64,000 bases of DNA, taken from positions 1 through 64,000 of the forward strand of contig JAHHKH010000254.1 in assembly GCA_018679695.1 (NCBI GenBank), read 5' to 3'. A program made the translations under genes and the position numbers. Within the stretch, counting starts at the first letter, position 1; each line of letters begins with the position of its first letter. The notes under the pieces are model-generated. The model made no database searches, was not told the origin of the DNA, and saw only the letters and a program-made list of their open reading frames with translations. This document shows positions 1 through 7,249 of the stretch, one piece after another. Source of the stretch: Maribacter sp. (lineage in GTDB: Bacteria > Bacteroidota > Bacteroidia > Flavobacteriales > Flavobacteriaceae).

Positions 1-364
1 TAGACAACGGGAAGTCCGTTTCTATTTCTTTTTGTAATTCTGCGATTTTTTCTTTCTGTTTAAATACCAACTTTTCCCTTTGTTGTCTTTCCCAATCCTT
101 ACCCATGAATTTTTGGGTCACAAAAACATTGAATGCATGTATGACGAATAAAAAAGCCCAAAAAGTGATTGCCCAAATAAACCAATCGTATTCGACTCCA
201 AACTTTAGGATTTTATTGATTAAAACCAAAAAAACACTCCCGATCAAAAAAACAACAAAGTGTTCATATAACCTCTTCTTTTGTTTTATTCGCGCATGCG
301 CAGACTCTAACAGGTCATGTTGTTCCAAATCCGAGCTGGTTTTCTTTTTATCTTTGGAAATCAT
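1..364 (-). CDS. 2TM domain protein (3' end cut by window edge)
   Basis: The gene reads from an ATG at 364 off the left edge, with 121 codons visible and no stop. Residues 1-33 are polar and rich in Lys and Glu. Two hydrophobic helices follow at about 35-52 and 60-82 with a short loop between them, then a charged tail beginning GKDWERQQREK. This pattern (charged, helix, short loop, helix, W-E-R) fits the Bacteroidota 2TM domain family of small inner-membrane proteins, often found beside LytTR-type two-component systems. No function is known for this copy. A TATCTTTG box on the minus strand lies 22 bp upstream of the start codon. Confidence 0.7.
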   Translation of the reverse strand, partial: MISKDKKKTSSDLEQHDLLESAHARIKQKKRLYEHFVVFLIGSVFLVLINKILKFGVEYDWFIWAITFWAFLFVIHAFNVFVTQKFMGKDWERQQREKLVFKQKEKIAELQKEIETDFPLS

Positions 365-385
365 CCGATGAGGTATCTTTAACCG

Positions 386-393
386 CAAAGATA
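386..393 (-). promoter_or_regulatory. -7 promoter element for the 2TM gene
   Basis: The minus strand reads TATCTTTG, an exact match to the Bacteroidota TAnnTTTG -7 element, placing transcription start about 18 nt before the ATG at 364. No clear TTG -33 box is seen at the right distance. Confidence 0.45.
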
Positions 394-633
394 CAGTATT
401 TACCACTTTTTGAATTTTGCACAGTACAGAATTTCAGAACTGGATTTCCAATTCCGGTAAATTACAATTCAACTTACTTTATTGAGACTCGGACCAAGGA
501 CTGGCGTGCATTGTAAGAATCATAAATGAACACTAATGGATTTTACCTACATGGCAAATAGTTAACCCCCTTTTTGAGAAGCCGATCTAATTCTGAACTA
601 AAAATTGAGATTTTGATAAAAATGATTTTAATC
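394..633. other. Intergenic stretch with no recognisable feature
   Basis: This is the middle of the 326-bp gap between the divergent 2TM and CBM48 genes. I see no open reading frame with credible composition, no strong hairpin and no repeat. Confidence 0.5.
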
Positions 634-666
634 ATTGGTAATGAGCTATTTAATGCGTTAATTTTG
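634..666 (+). promoter_or_regulatory. Promoter for the CBM48 gene
   Basis: An ATTG at 634-637 and an exact TAnnTTTG match (TAATTTTG) at 659-666 are separated by 21 bp, as in Bacteroidota housekeeping promoters. Start of transcription would be near 670, about 20 nt before the ATG at 691. Confidence 0.55.
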
Positions 667-690
667 CGCTGAATTTTAATTATTCATGTT

Positions 691-987
691 ATGGGAATTG
701 CAAAACAGTATTTGAAAACTAAGCCGGTATGTAAAGTGACTTTTACGGTACCTGCAAAAGATGCTAAGAAGGTAGCGGTTGTTGGGGATTTTAACAACTG
801 GGATCCTAAAGGGAGCACACTTAAGAAATTGAAAAACGGGACTTTTAAAGGTACGTTTGACCTTCCGAAGGAAAGTACTTATGAGTACAGGTATTTGGTT
901 GATGGTAATTATGTAAATGAAGCTGAGGCGGATCGTTACCAATGGAATGATTATGCGGGAACCGAAAATGCGGTTCTAGAGCTTTAA
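691..987 (+). CDS. Isoamylase early-set / glycogen-binding (CBM48) domain protein
   Basis: A 98-residue protein that consists almost only of one early-set/CBM48 beta-sandwich. The visible hallmarks are VAVVGDFNNWDP at about residues 28-39, the K-N-G-T-F-K-G-T-F strand, and YEYRYLVDG near 67-75. These match the carbohydrate-binding module of AMPK beta subunits and glycogen-branching enzymes. No catalytic domain is attached. It probably binds alpha-glucans or serves as a small regulatory partner; the actual ligand is inference. It is a single-gene unit with its own promoter and a strong terminator directly after it. Confidence 0.85.
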   Translation: MGIAKQYLKTKPVCKVTFTVPAKDAKKVAVVGDFNNWDPKGSTLKKLKNGTFKGTFDLPKESTYEYRYLVDGNYVNEAEADRYQWNDYAGTENAVLEL

Positions 988-1010
988 GAAAAAAAAGAGA
1001 TTATTAAAAA

Positions 1011-1042
1011 GGCCCGAAAGTTTCAACTTTCGGGCCTTTTTT
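1011..1042 (+). terminator. Rho-independent terminator after the CBM48 gene
   Basis: A perfect stem of ten base pairs (GGCCCGAAAG with CTTTCGGGCC) closes a six-base loop and is followed by a run of six T. Confidence 0.9.
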
Positions 1043-1060
1043 ATGAGTGCATAATCGAAA

Positions 1061-1885
1061 TCATACGGCTACTATCCCCTTAATATGGGGGTGGGGACTG
1101 TAGTCAACCAAATTAAAGTCATCGAATTTAAAATCGAAGATATCCTTAACTTCAGGGTTGAGGAACATCTTTGGTAACGGTCTACATTCACGACTCAACT
1201 GCAGTTCAACCTGTTCCATATGGTTGTTATAAATATGTGCATCACCAAACGTGTGTATGAATTCCCCAGGTTGGTAACCGCATACCTGTGCCATCATCAA
1301 AGTGAGCAAGGCATAAGAGGCAATATTAAAAGGTACACCTAAGAAGATATCTGCACTTCGTTGGTACAGTTGGCAAGACAGTTTGCCATCGGCTACATAA
1401 AACTGAAAGAAGGCATGGCATGGTGGGAGTGCCGCTTTGCCGTTGGCCACATTTTCAGAAAAAGATTTGGACGTATCAGGTAAAACACTGGGATTCCAAG
1501 CTGAGACCAACATTCTTCTGCTATTGGGATTATTTTTAAGGGTATGTACAATTTCTTTGATCTGGTCAATGTCTTCGCCGTTCCAATTACGCCATTGATG
1601 TCCGTAAACAGGGCCTAAATCCCCATTTTCATCGGCCCATTCATTCCAAATACGCACCCCATTTTCCTGAAGGTAAGCAACATTCGTATCTCCTTTTAAA
1701 AACCATAGAAGTTCATGTACTATAGATTTTAAGTGCAATTTCTTAGTGGTCACCATTGGGAATCCTTCGCTGAGGTCAAAACGCATCTGATGTCCAAAAA
1801 CGCTAAGGGTACCTGTGCCCGTTCTATCACCTTTTTGGCATCCATTTTCAAGGACCTCTTTCAGTAAATCGTGGTATTGCTTCAT
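1061..1885 (-). CDS. thyA: Thymidylate synthase
   Basis: This cytosolic enzyme methylates dUMP to dTMP using methylenetetrahydrofolate. At 274 residues it is close to the E. coli enzyme (264), with a short insertion before the active site. The nucleophile is Cys156 in ALPPCHAFF; the dUMP-binding QLYQRSAD is at 172-179, followed by FLGVPFNIASY. It is the last gene of a minus-strand run after the nucleoside transporter, with about 130 bp between them, so it may have its own promoter. The neighbouring transporter and the deoxynucleoside kinase at 15 kb fit a pyrimidine supply role. Dihydrofolate reductase is not in the window. Confidence 0.97.
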   Translation of the reverse strand: MKQYHDLLKEVLENGCQKGDRTGTGTLSVFGHQMRFDLSEGFPMVTTKKLHLKSIVHELLWFLKGDTNVAYLQENGVRIWNEWADENGDLGPVYGHQWRNWNGEDIDQIKEIVHTLKNNPNSRRMLVSAWNPSVLPDTSKSFSENVANGKAALPPCHAFFQFYVADGKLSCQLYQRSADIFLGVPFNIASYALLTLMMAQVCGYQPGEFIHTFGDAHIYNNHMEQVELQLSRECRPLPKMFLNPEVKDIFDFKFDDFNLVDYSPHPHIKGIVAV

Positions 1886-2015
1886 ATAACGCCAGACCCT
1901 CGAAGGGTATTAAGATTTAAAATTTGAACTTATGATTGGTAAAAATAATGAAACGGGGAGCTACTTTTTGAATTGTCGAAATTATTCTTATCAAATTTTA
2001 TTAACGAAAAATGAA

Positions 2016-3479
2016 CTACCCCAATATCATTCCTGCGATGGTAGCGGAAAGTAAGGATGCCAGGGATCCGCCAAGAACGGCGCGCATTCCGAATTCAGAA
2101 AGCGTTTTACGTTGGCCTGGGGCAAGAGATCCAATGCCACCGATTTGAATTCCTATGGAAGCAAAGTTCGCAAACCCGCATAACATATAGGTCGCCATTA
2201 TCACAGATTTATTGAATGTAAAATGTGATACATTGGCCACATCCTTTAAATCGGCCAATTGTATATACCCTACAAATTCGCTGGCTGCCAGTTTAATACC
2301 CAATAATTGTCCCATCTGCATAATATCTTCAGTTTGTACACCTATCAACCACATTAGTGGGGCAAAAATAGTTCCAAGAACAGCCTCCAAGGAAAACTTC
2401 TCATAGACCGAGTTTGCTGCTATCCATTCATTGAACGAAGAAAGATCTCCTACCCATCCCAATATCCCATTGATCATAGCAATAAAAGCAACGAATACCA
2501 ATAGCATGGCCCCTACATTTACGGCAAGTTTTAACCCTTCTGTGGTTCCGTTAGCAATGGCGTCCAAGATATTTGCACCTATCTTCTCTGAAGAGACAGA
2601 CACGTCGGTATTGACCGATTCCGTTTGTGGATACAGTATTTTTGAAATTACGATTGCACCTGGAGCTGCCATAACGGAAGCAGCAATTAGGTGTCTTGCA
2701 AATTCAAGTCTTAATTGTTCGTCGTTTCCTCCCAAAAAACCGATATAGGCTGCCAAAACTCCTCCTGCAACCGTGGCCATTCCACCAATCATGACCAAAA
2801 GCATTTCAGACTTGTTCATTTTTTCCAAATAGGCCTTGATCATAAGCGGTGACTCTGTCTGGCCAAGAAATATGTTTCCTGCAACAGAGAGACCTTCTGC
2901 CCCTGATATCCCCAAGGATTTAGTGAGTAGCCAAGCCAAGCCTTTCACTATTTTTTGAATTACTCCCAAGTAGAAAAGGACGGAAGTCAAAGCTGAAAAG
3001 AAGATGATGGTCGGAAGTATTTGAAAAGCAAAGATATAACCAATATTAGGGTTCTCCAGATTAAGGAGATTGCCCAAAACGAACTCGCTTCCTGCCAAAG
3101 TGAAATTAAGTAATTCGTTAAAGATCTTACCCAAAAATTCAAAAACCATGCGAACAAAAGGTACTTTAAGTATACTTATGGCCAGCACTAGTTGAATGCC
3201 TAGACCAATACCAACTGTTCTCCAATTAATTCCTTTTCTATTTGCACTAAAGAAATACGAAATAAGAATCAGGACAATCATGCCCAAAGCACCTCTCCAT
3301 AAACTATGCACTGAAAATCCTTCATTAGGGATAATCTGAGCAACCTGTGAAGGGGTAATATCATTTATTACCGCTGTTTCGGAAATGGATATTAAGGTAT
3401 CTTGAGGAACTAAATCTTGTGCTTCGGATGAAAAGGAAATAAATAAAACCAAAAGAAGCATCCAAAATTTAGTCTTCAT
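2016..3479 (-). CDS. NupC-type concentrative nucleoside transporter
   Basis: A 487-residue inner-membrane cation-coupled nucleoside symporter of the CNT family. The family signature GQTESPLMIKAYL (usual form GQTEAPL) and the later KLAASEFVGY segment, equivalent to the NEF motif, are both present, with many hydrophobic helices between. Unlike E. coli NupC (about 400 residues), it starts with a secretory signal (MKTKFWMLLLVLFISFSSEAQ) and a roughly 50-residue polar segment before the first helix, an N-terminal extension that I believe occurs in flavobacterial homologues. The start lies 15 bp after the bifunctional nuclease stop, so the two are cotranscribed. Confidence 0.92.
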   Translation of the reverse strand: MKTKFWMLLLVLFISFSSEAQDLVPQDTLISISETAVINDITPSQVAQIIPNEGFSVHSLWRGALGMIVLILISYFFSANRKGINWRTVGIGLGIQLVLAISILKVPFVRMVFEFLGKIFNELLNFTLAGSEFVLGNLLNLENPNIGYIFAFQILPTIIFFSALTSVLFYLGVIQKIVKGLAWLLTKSLGISGAEGLSVAGNIFLGQTESPLMIKAYLEKMNKSEMLLVMIGGMATVAGGVLAAYIGFLGGNDEQLRLEFARHLIAASVMAAPGAIVISKILYPQTESVNTDVSVSSEKIGANILDAIANGTTEGLKLAVNVGAMLLVFVAFIAMINGILGWVGDLSSFNEWIAANSVYEKFSLEAVLGTIFAPLMWLIGVQTEDIMQMGQLLGIKLAASEFVGYIQLADLKDVANVSHFTFNKSVIMATYMLCGFANFASIGIQIGGIGSLAPGQRKTLSEFGMRAVLGGSLASLLSATIAGMILG

Positions 3480-3494
3480 AGAATGCGCTTTGAA

Positions 3495-4124
3495 TTAGTT
3501 TCTTTTAGAAATCTCGTCTCTTAATTTTGCCGCTTTTTCGTAGTCTTCATTGGCTACCGCTTTTTCCAATTCTTTGTTCAATTCATCTATGGTCAATTCG
3601 GTGTAGGCATCAGAAGCACCTTGATCAATTTCAACGGTCTCACCTTCCTGTAGTATTTCATCTACCATGATGCTGTCATCGCTTTCTTCTTTCTCACTAT
3701 CCTTTGAGGAAAATTTCAAGAATATTCCAGCTTTGTCAAGAATTGTTTTATAGGTAAAAATTGGTGCCCCAAAACGCAAAGCCAATGCTATGGCATCACT
3801 GGTCCTAGCATCAATGATTTCCTCAATCTTGTCCCTTTCACAGATGATACTTGAATAGAAAACACCATCGACCAATTTGTGGATTATGACCTGTTTGACA
3901 ACGATATCGAACCTGTCTGCGAAATTCTTGAAAAGATCATGGGTTAATGGTCTTGGGGGTTTAATTTCCTTTTCTAATGCTATTGCTATAGACTGTGCTT
4001 CGAAGGCACCAATGACAATAGGAAGTTTACGATCACCATCGACCTCATTCAATATAAGGGCATAGGCACCATTTTGTGTTTGGCTATATGATATTCCCTT
4101 TATTTTTAAGCGTACTAAACTCAT
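3495..4124 (-). CDS. Bifunctional nuclease (BFN/DUF151) with C-terminal UVR motif
   Basis: A 209-residue protein. Residues 1-135 are a BFN/DUF151 domain, with the typical LPIVIGAFEAQSIAIALE and ARTSDAIALALRFGAPIFT segments. An acidic linker follows, and residues 172-206 form a UvrB/UvrC-type coiled-coil motif (ELEKAVANEDYEKAAKLRDEI). Family members are annotated as nucleases by similarity to a plant protein with DNase and RNase activity; the bacterial role is not settled. It sits between etfA upstream and the nucleoside transporter downstream in one minus-strand run. The UVR motif suggests a protein-protein contact, as in Clp-type and McsA-like proteins (inference). Confidence 0.85.
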   Translation of the reverse strand: MSLVRLKIKGISYSQTQNGAYALILNEVDGDRKLPIVIGAFEAQSIAIALEKEIKPPRPLTHDLFKNFADRFDIVVKQVIIHKLVDGVFYSSIICERDKIEEIIDARTSDAIALALRFGAPIFTYKTILDKAGIFLKFSSKDSEKEESDDSIMVDEILQEGETVEIDQGASDAYTELTIDELNKELEKAVANEDYEKAAKLRDEISKRN

Positions 4125-4145
4125 AGCATGTATTAAACCTCAAAA

Positions 4146-4187
4146 GGCTGTTCTAATTAAAAGGGATGGCCAATTATTTGAACAGCC
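4146..4187 (-). terminator. Stem-loop after etfA, possible terminator
   Basis: GGCTGTTC at 4146-4153 and GAACAGCC at 4180-4187 form a perfect eight-base-pair stem around a 26-base loop; on the minus strand it is followed by TTTTG. It may only attenuate, because the next gene on the same strand begins 22 bp later. Confidence 0.5.
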
Positions 4188-4212
4188 CTTTAAGGGCACA
4201 AATTAACAAAAT

Positions 4213-5181
4213 TTAAGCGTTTTGGGCTTTAAATTCCTTTAATTTTTCGATGAGTTCAGGTACGACTTCAAAGGCATCGCCTACAATCCCATAATCCGCT
4301 GCTTTAAAAAAAGGAGCTTCAGGATCTGTATTGATGACTACTTTTGTTTTTGAGGCACTCACACCTGCCAAATGTTGTATGGCACCTGAAATACCAATAG
4401 CGATGTAAAGATTGCTGGCAACAGGTTTACCTGTCTGGCCTACATGTTCACTATGGGGTCTCCAACCCATATCCGAAACCGGTTTTGAGCAAGCGGTGGC
4501 GGCACCTAATACATCAGCCAATTCTTCGATCATACCCCAATTTTCGGGATCTTTTAAACCCCTTCCGCCAGAAACTACAATATCGGCATCGGCAATAGTC
4601 GCCTTACCAACCACCTTATCTATTTCCACGGATTTTGTGCTGAAATCGGAAGCTGTGAATGTTGGATTGAAATCCTCAATATCCACTTGGGTGCTGTTTT
4701 CGACCAAGCCATAAGAATTGCTCGATACGCCTACCACTTTGATTTCTGTATTGATCTGAGTGTGTGCAAAACCTTTATTGCTGAAGGTTGTTCTTTTAAC
4801 GGTAAAAGGATTTATGTTTTCAGGGGCAGCCACCACATTCGGAGCATATCCAGCTCCTAATTTGCCGACAACAATGGGAACTAAAAACTTTGTATCTGAA
4901 CTCGAACTAACTATGATGACCTTGGCTTCCTCGTTCTTTGCCGCTTCTGCAATCGCATGGGCATATGCCTTGGCATTGAATGTCTTTAATTGGTCATTTG
5001 ATACGTTCAACACTTTTGTGACCCCATAGTTTCCCAAGTTTGTGTTTTCATTGGAATTGAATGCTATGGCCGTTGCTGTGGTTCCCATCTGCTTGGCAAC
5101 TTCACTTGCATAGGAAGCAACTTCGTAAGCGTTTTTTTTAAAACTACCGTTATCTGATTCTGTATATACTAAAACTGACAT
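4213..5181 (-). CDS. etfA: Electron transfer flavoprotein alpha subunit
   Basis: A 322-residue FAD-binding subunit of ETF, which carries electrons from acyl-CoA and other dehydrogenases to the quinone pool through ETF-ubiquinone oxidoreductase. The C-terminal FAD domain is clear: VSGGRGLKDPENW at about 205-217, HVGQTGKPV near 247-255, IAIGISGAIQHLAG, and the final INTDPEAPFFKAADYGIVGD. The N-terminal domain is the usual open alpha/beta fold. It lies 51 bp after etfB and is cotranscribed with it. Confidence 0.96.
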   Translation of the reverse strand: MSVLVYTESDNGSFKKNAYEVASYASEVAKQMGTTATAIAFNSNENTNLGNYGVTKVLNVSNDQLKTFNAKAYAHAIAEAAKNEEAKVIIVSSSSDTKFLVPIVVGKLGAGYAPNVVAAPENINPFTVKRTTFSNKGFAHTQINTEIKVVGVSSNSYGLVENSTQVDIEDFNPTFTASDFSTKSVEIDKVVGKATIADADIVVSGGRGLKDPENWGMIEELADVLGAATACSKPVSDMGWRPHSEHVGQTGKPVASNLYIAIGISGAIQHLAGVSASKTKVVINTDPEAPFFKAADYGIVGDAFEVVPELIEKLKEFKAQNA

Positions 5182-5232
5182 AATTTTCTTTTGGATTTAT
5201 CCCGAAATTCATCGGGCATTTTGTTACTGCGA

Positions 5233-5979
5233 TTAAATGACTTTAGCCTCGTTGTGCAAAAGGTTCACCAATTCTTGGACATTGGCGGCATCCACCAATT
5301 TGACGGCTCCTTTAGGAGCTGGCTTATCAAATTTGATATCATTGGTTGCCATTATGCCTTCAACAGGTTCAACAACATTCAATACTTTTTTTCTCGCCAT
5401 CATAATACCTCTCATATTCGGTATGCGTAAATCGCTTTCCTCTACCAGTCCTTTTTGGCCTCCGATCACTAGTGGCAATGTGGTTGCGATTTTTTCCTTA
5501 CCGCCATCGATTTCCCTGGTTGCGGTTGCATTGGAACCATCAACCTGCAAATCAATACAGGTGTTCACAAAATTCATATCCAATAAAGTTGCAAGGATTC
5601 CGGGGACCATTCCCCCATTATAATCGATTGATTCCCTTCCAGCAATAATCAAATCATAAGCACCTTTTTTCACTACTTCCGCTAATTGCTGGGCTACAAA
5701 ATAACCATCGGTAGGTTCTGTGTTCACACGAATGGCCTCATCGGCACCTATAGCCAAGGCTTTTCGTATCGTAGGTTCTGAACTTGGACCACCTACTGTG
5801 GCCACATGTACAGTGGCACCCTGCTTCTCTTTGAACCACATGGCCCGGGTTAGACCAAACTCATCATTTGGGTTAATGACAAATTGTACGCCCGTAGTAT
5901 CAAATTTAGTATTACCATCGGTAAAATTAATCTTCGAGGTGGTGTCCGGAACGTTGCTAATGCAAACTAATATCTTCAT
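5233..5979 (-). CDS. etfB: Electron transfer flavoprotein beta subunit
   Basis: A 248-residue AMP-binding partner of EtfA. It starts MKILVCISNVPDTTSKI and has the characteristic INPNDEFGLTRAMWFKE segment and the ESIDYNGGMVPGILATLL stretch near 125-142. It is the first gene of the minus-strand run etfB-etfA-BFN-nucleoside transporter-thyA. Its promoter lies in the 182-bp gap shared with the divergent PDH E1 beta gene, where a minus-strand TATCTTAG box is seen at 6015-6022. Confidence 0.96.
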   Translation of the reverse strand: MKILVCISNVPDTTSKINFTDGNTKFDTTGVQFVINPNDEFGLTRAMWFKEKQGATVHVATVGGPSSEPTIRKALAIGADEAIRVNTEPTDGYFVAQQLAEVVKKGAYDLIIAGRESIDYNGGMVPGILATLLDMNFVNTCIDLQVDGSNATATREIDGGKEKIATTLPLVIGGQKGLVEESDLRIPNMRGIMMARKKVLNVVEPVEGIMATNDIKFDKPAPKGAVKLVDAANVQELVNLLHNEAKVI

Positions 5980-6014
5980 AAACGTAATATTTTCAGGTCT
6001 TTAAAAGAATTCTG

Positions 6015-6022
6015 CTAAGATA
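6015..6022 (-). promoter_or_regulatory. Possible -7 element for etfB
   Basis: The minus strand reads TATCTTAG, one base from TAnnTTTG, 36 bp before the etfB start codon. No convincing -33 element is seen. Confidence 0.3.
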
Positions 6023-6043
6023 GGTAATCTTTTTAAAAAATAC

Positions 6044-6055
6044 TATGCATGCATA
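6044..6055. promoter_or_regulatory. 12-bp perfect palindrome in the etfB-pdhB gap
   Basis: TATGCATGCATA is self-complementary and sits between the two divergent promoters. It is a candidate operator by position and symmetry only. Confidence 0.25.
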
Positions 6056-6111
6056 ATAAAATTTGCAACTTTTTTTAATTCCCTCAACCTATATTTTGCC
6101 ATATAATTTGC

Positions 6112-6119
6112 TATTTTTG
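6112..6119 (+). promoter_or_regulatory. -7 promoter element for PDH E1 beta
   Basis: TATTTTTG is an exact TAnnTTTG match, 42 bp before the ATG. The -33 region is not clear. A 16-bp inverted repeat, TTATCCC-TG-GGGATAA at 6128-6143, lies just after the expected start of transcription. Confidence 0.45.
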
Positions 6120-6161
6120 CTTTCGTTTTATCCCTGGGGATAACTTAATCCATAGCTATTA

Positions 6162-7139
6162 ATGAAGACACTACAATTTAGGCAAGCCATCGCAGAGGCA
6201 ATGACCGAAGAAATGAGAAGGGACGAGTCCATTTATTTAATGGGTGAGGAAGTTGCAGAGTATAATGGTGCTTATAAGGCTTCTAAGGGGATGTTGGATG
6301 AATTTGGTCCGGAACGGGTTATTGACACCCCAATTTCAGAATTGGGATTTGCTGGTGTCGGCGTAGGCTCTACACTGACGGGAAATAGGCCCATCATCGA
6401 ATTCATGACCTTTAATTTTTCTCTGGTCGGCATTGATCAAATAATAAATAACGCCGCAAAAATCAGACAAATGTCAGGAGGTCAGTTCAGCTGTCCAATC
6501 GTTTTTCGCGGACCTACAGCTTCGGCAGGTCAATTGGCGGCAACGCACTCCCAAGCTTTTGAGAGCTGGTTTGCCAACTGCCCGGGACTAAAGGTGGTCG
6601 TGCCATCCAATCCGGCAGATGCCAAAGGACTTTTAAAGTCTTCGATCAGGGATAATGATCCTGTCATTTTTATGGAATCTGAACAGATGTATGGCGATAA
6701 AGGTGAGGTTCCTGAAGGGGAATACACTATTCCTTTAGGAGTAGCCGATATACGAAGAACAGGGTCTGATGTAACTATTGTTTCTTTTGGTAAGATCATA
6801 AAGGAAGCCGATAAGGCAGCTGATGAACTTGAAAAAGAAGGGATTAGTTGTGAAATCATTGATTTACGTACGGTCAAACCGCTGGATTATGAGGCAATTC
6901 TAAATTCTGTCAAGAAAACGAACAGATTGGTGATATTGGAAGAAGCTTGGCCCTTTGGCAATGTTGCCACTGAAATTACTTTCCACGTACAATCCAATGC
7001 CTTCGACTACCTCGATGCGCCGATTCAAAAAATCAATACCGCTGATACGCCCGCACCGTATTCCCCGGTTTTATTTGCTGAGTGGTTGCCAAACCATGAG
7101 GATGTAATCAATGCCGTTAAAAAAGTGTTATATAAATAA
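6162..7139 (+). CDS. pdhB: Pyruvate dehydrogenase E1 component, beta subunit
   Basis: A 325-residue thiamine-diphosphate enzyme subunit that pairs with E1 alpha to decarboxylate pyruvate for acetyl-CoA synthesis. It has the transketolase pyrimidine-binding region (LMGEEVAEYNGAYKASKG, DTPISELGFAGVGVG) in the first half and the transketolase C-terminal domain (DVTIVSFGKI, IDLRTVKPLDYEAI) in the second. The PDH subtype is favoured over 2-oxoisovalerate dehydrogenase by the MSGGQFSCPIVFRGP segment. The alpha subunit and E2 are not adjacent, which is common in Flavobacteriaceae. Confidence 0.93.
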   Translation: MKTLQFRQAIAEAMTEEMRRDESIYLMGEEVAEYNGAYKASKGMLDEFGPERVIDTPISELGFAGVGVGSTLTGNRPIIEFMTFNFSLVGIDQIINNAAKIRQMSGGQFSCPIVFRGPTASAGQLAATHSQAFESWFANCPGLKVVVPSNPADAKGLLKSSIRDNDPVIFMESEQMYGDKGEVPEGEYTIPLGVADIRRTGSDVTIVSFGKIIKEADKAADELEKEGISCEIIDLRTVKPLDYEAILNSVKKTNRLVILEEAWPFGNVATEITFHVQSNAFDYLDAPIQKINTADTPAPYSPVLFAEWLPNHEDVINAVKKVLYK

Positions 7140-7164
7140 GAGCTATCATTTCGTAAAGTAATTT

Positions 7165-7199
7165 AGCTTCGCCGACCAAAAGTTGACGAAGCTTTTATT
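7165..7199 (+). terminator. Terminator after pdhB
   Basis: AGCTTCG at 7165-7171 pairs with CGAAGCT at 7187-7193, followed by a T-rich run. Confidence 0.75.
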
Positions 7200-7249
7200 T
7201 TAAAGATATGGTATTAGATGGTAATTTCGCCATGCAGATTCAGATTTAC

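Noticed and set aside
105..371. Plus-strand protein at the left edge
   Set aside because: The minus strand holds a better frame with two membrane helices, a charged tail and a promoter box; the plus frame has a random composition.
3495..3600. UvrC- or UvrB-like repair role for the bifunctional nuclease
   Set aside because: Only the short UVR coiled-coil motif is shared; no UvrB/UvrC catalytic domain is present.
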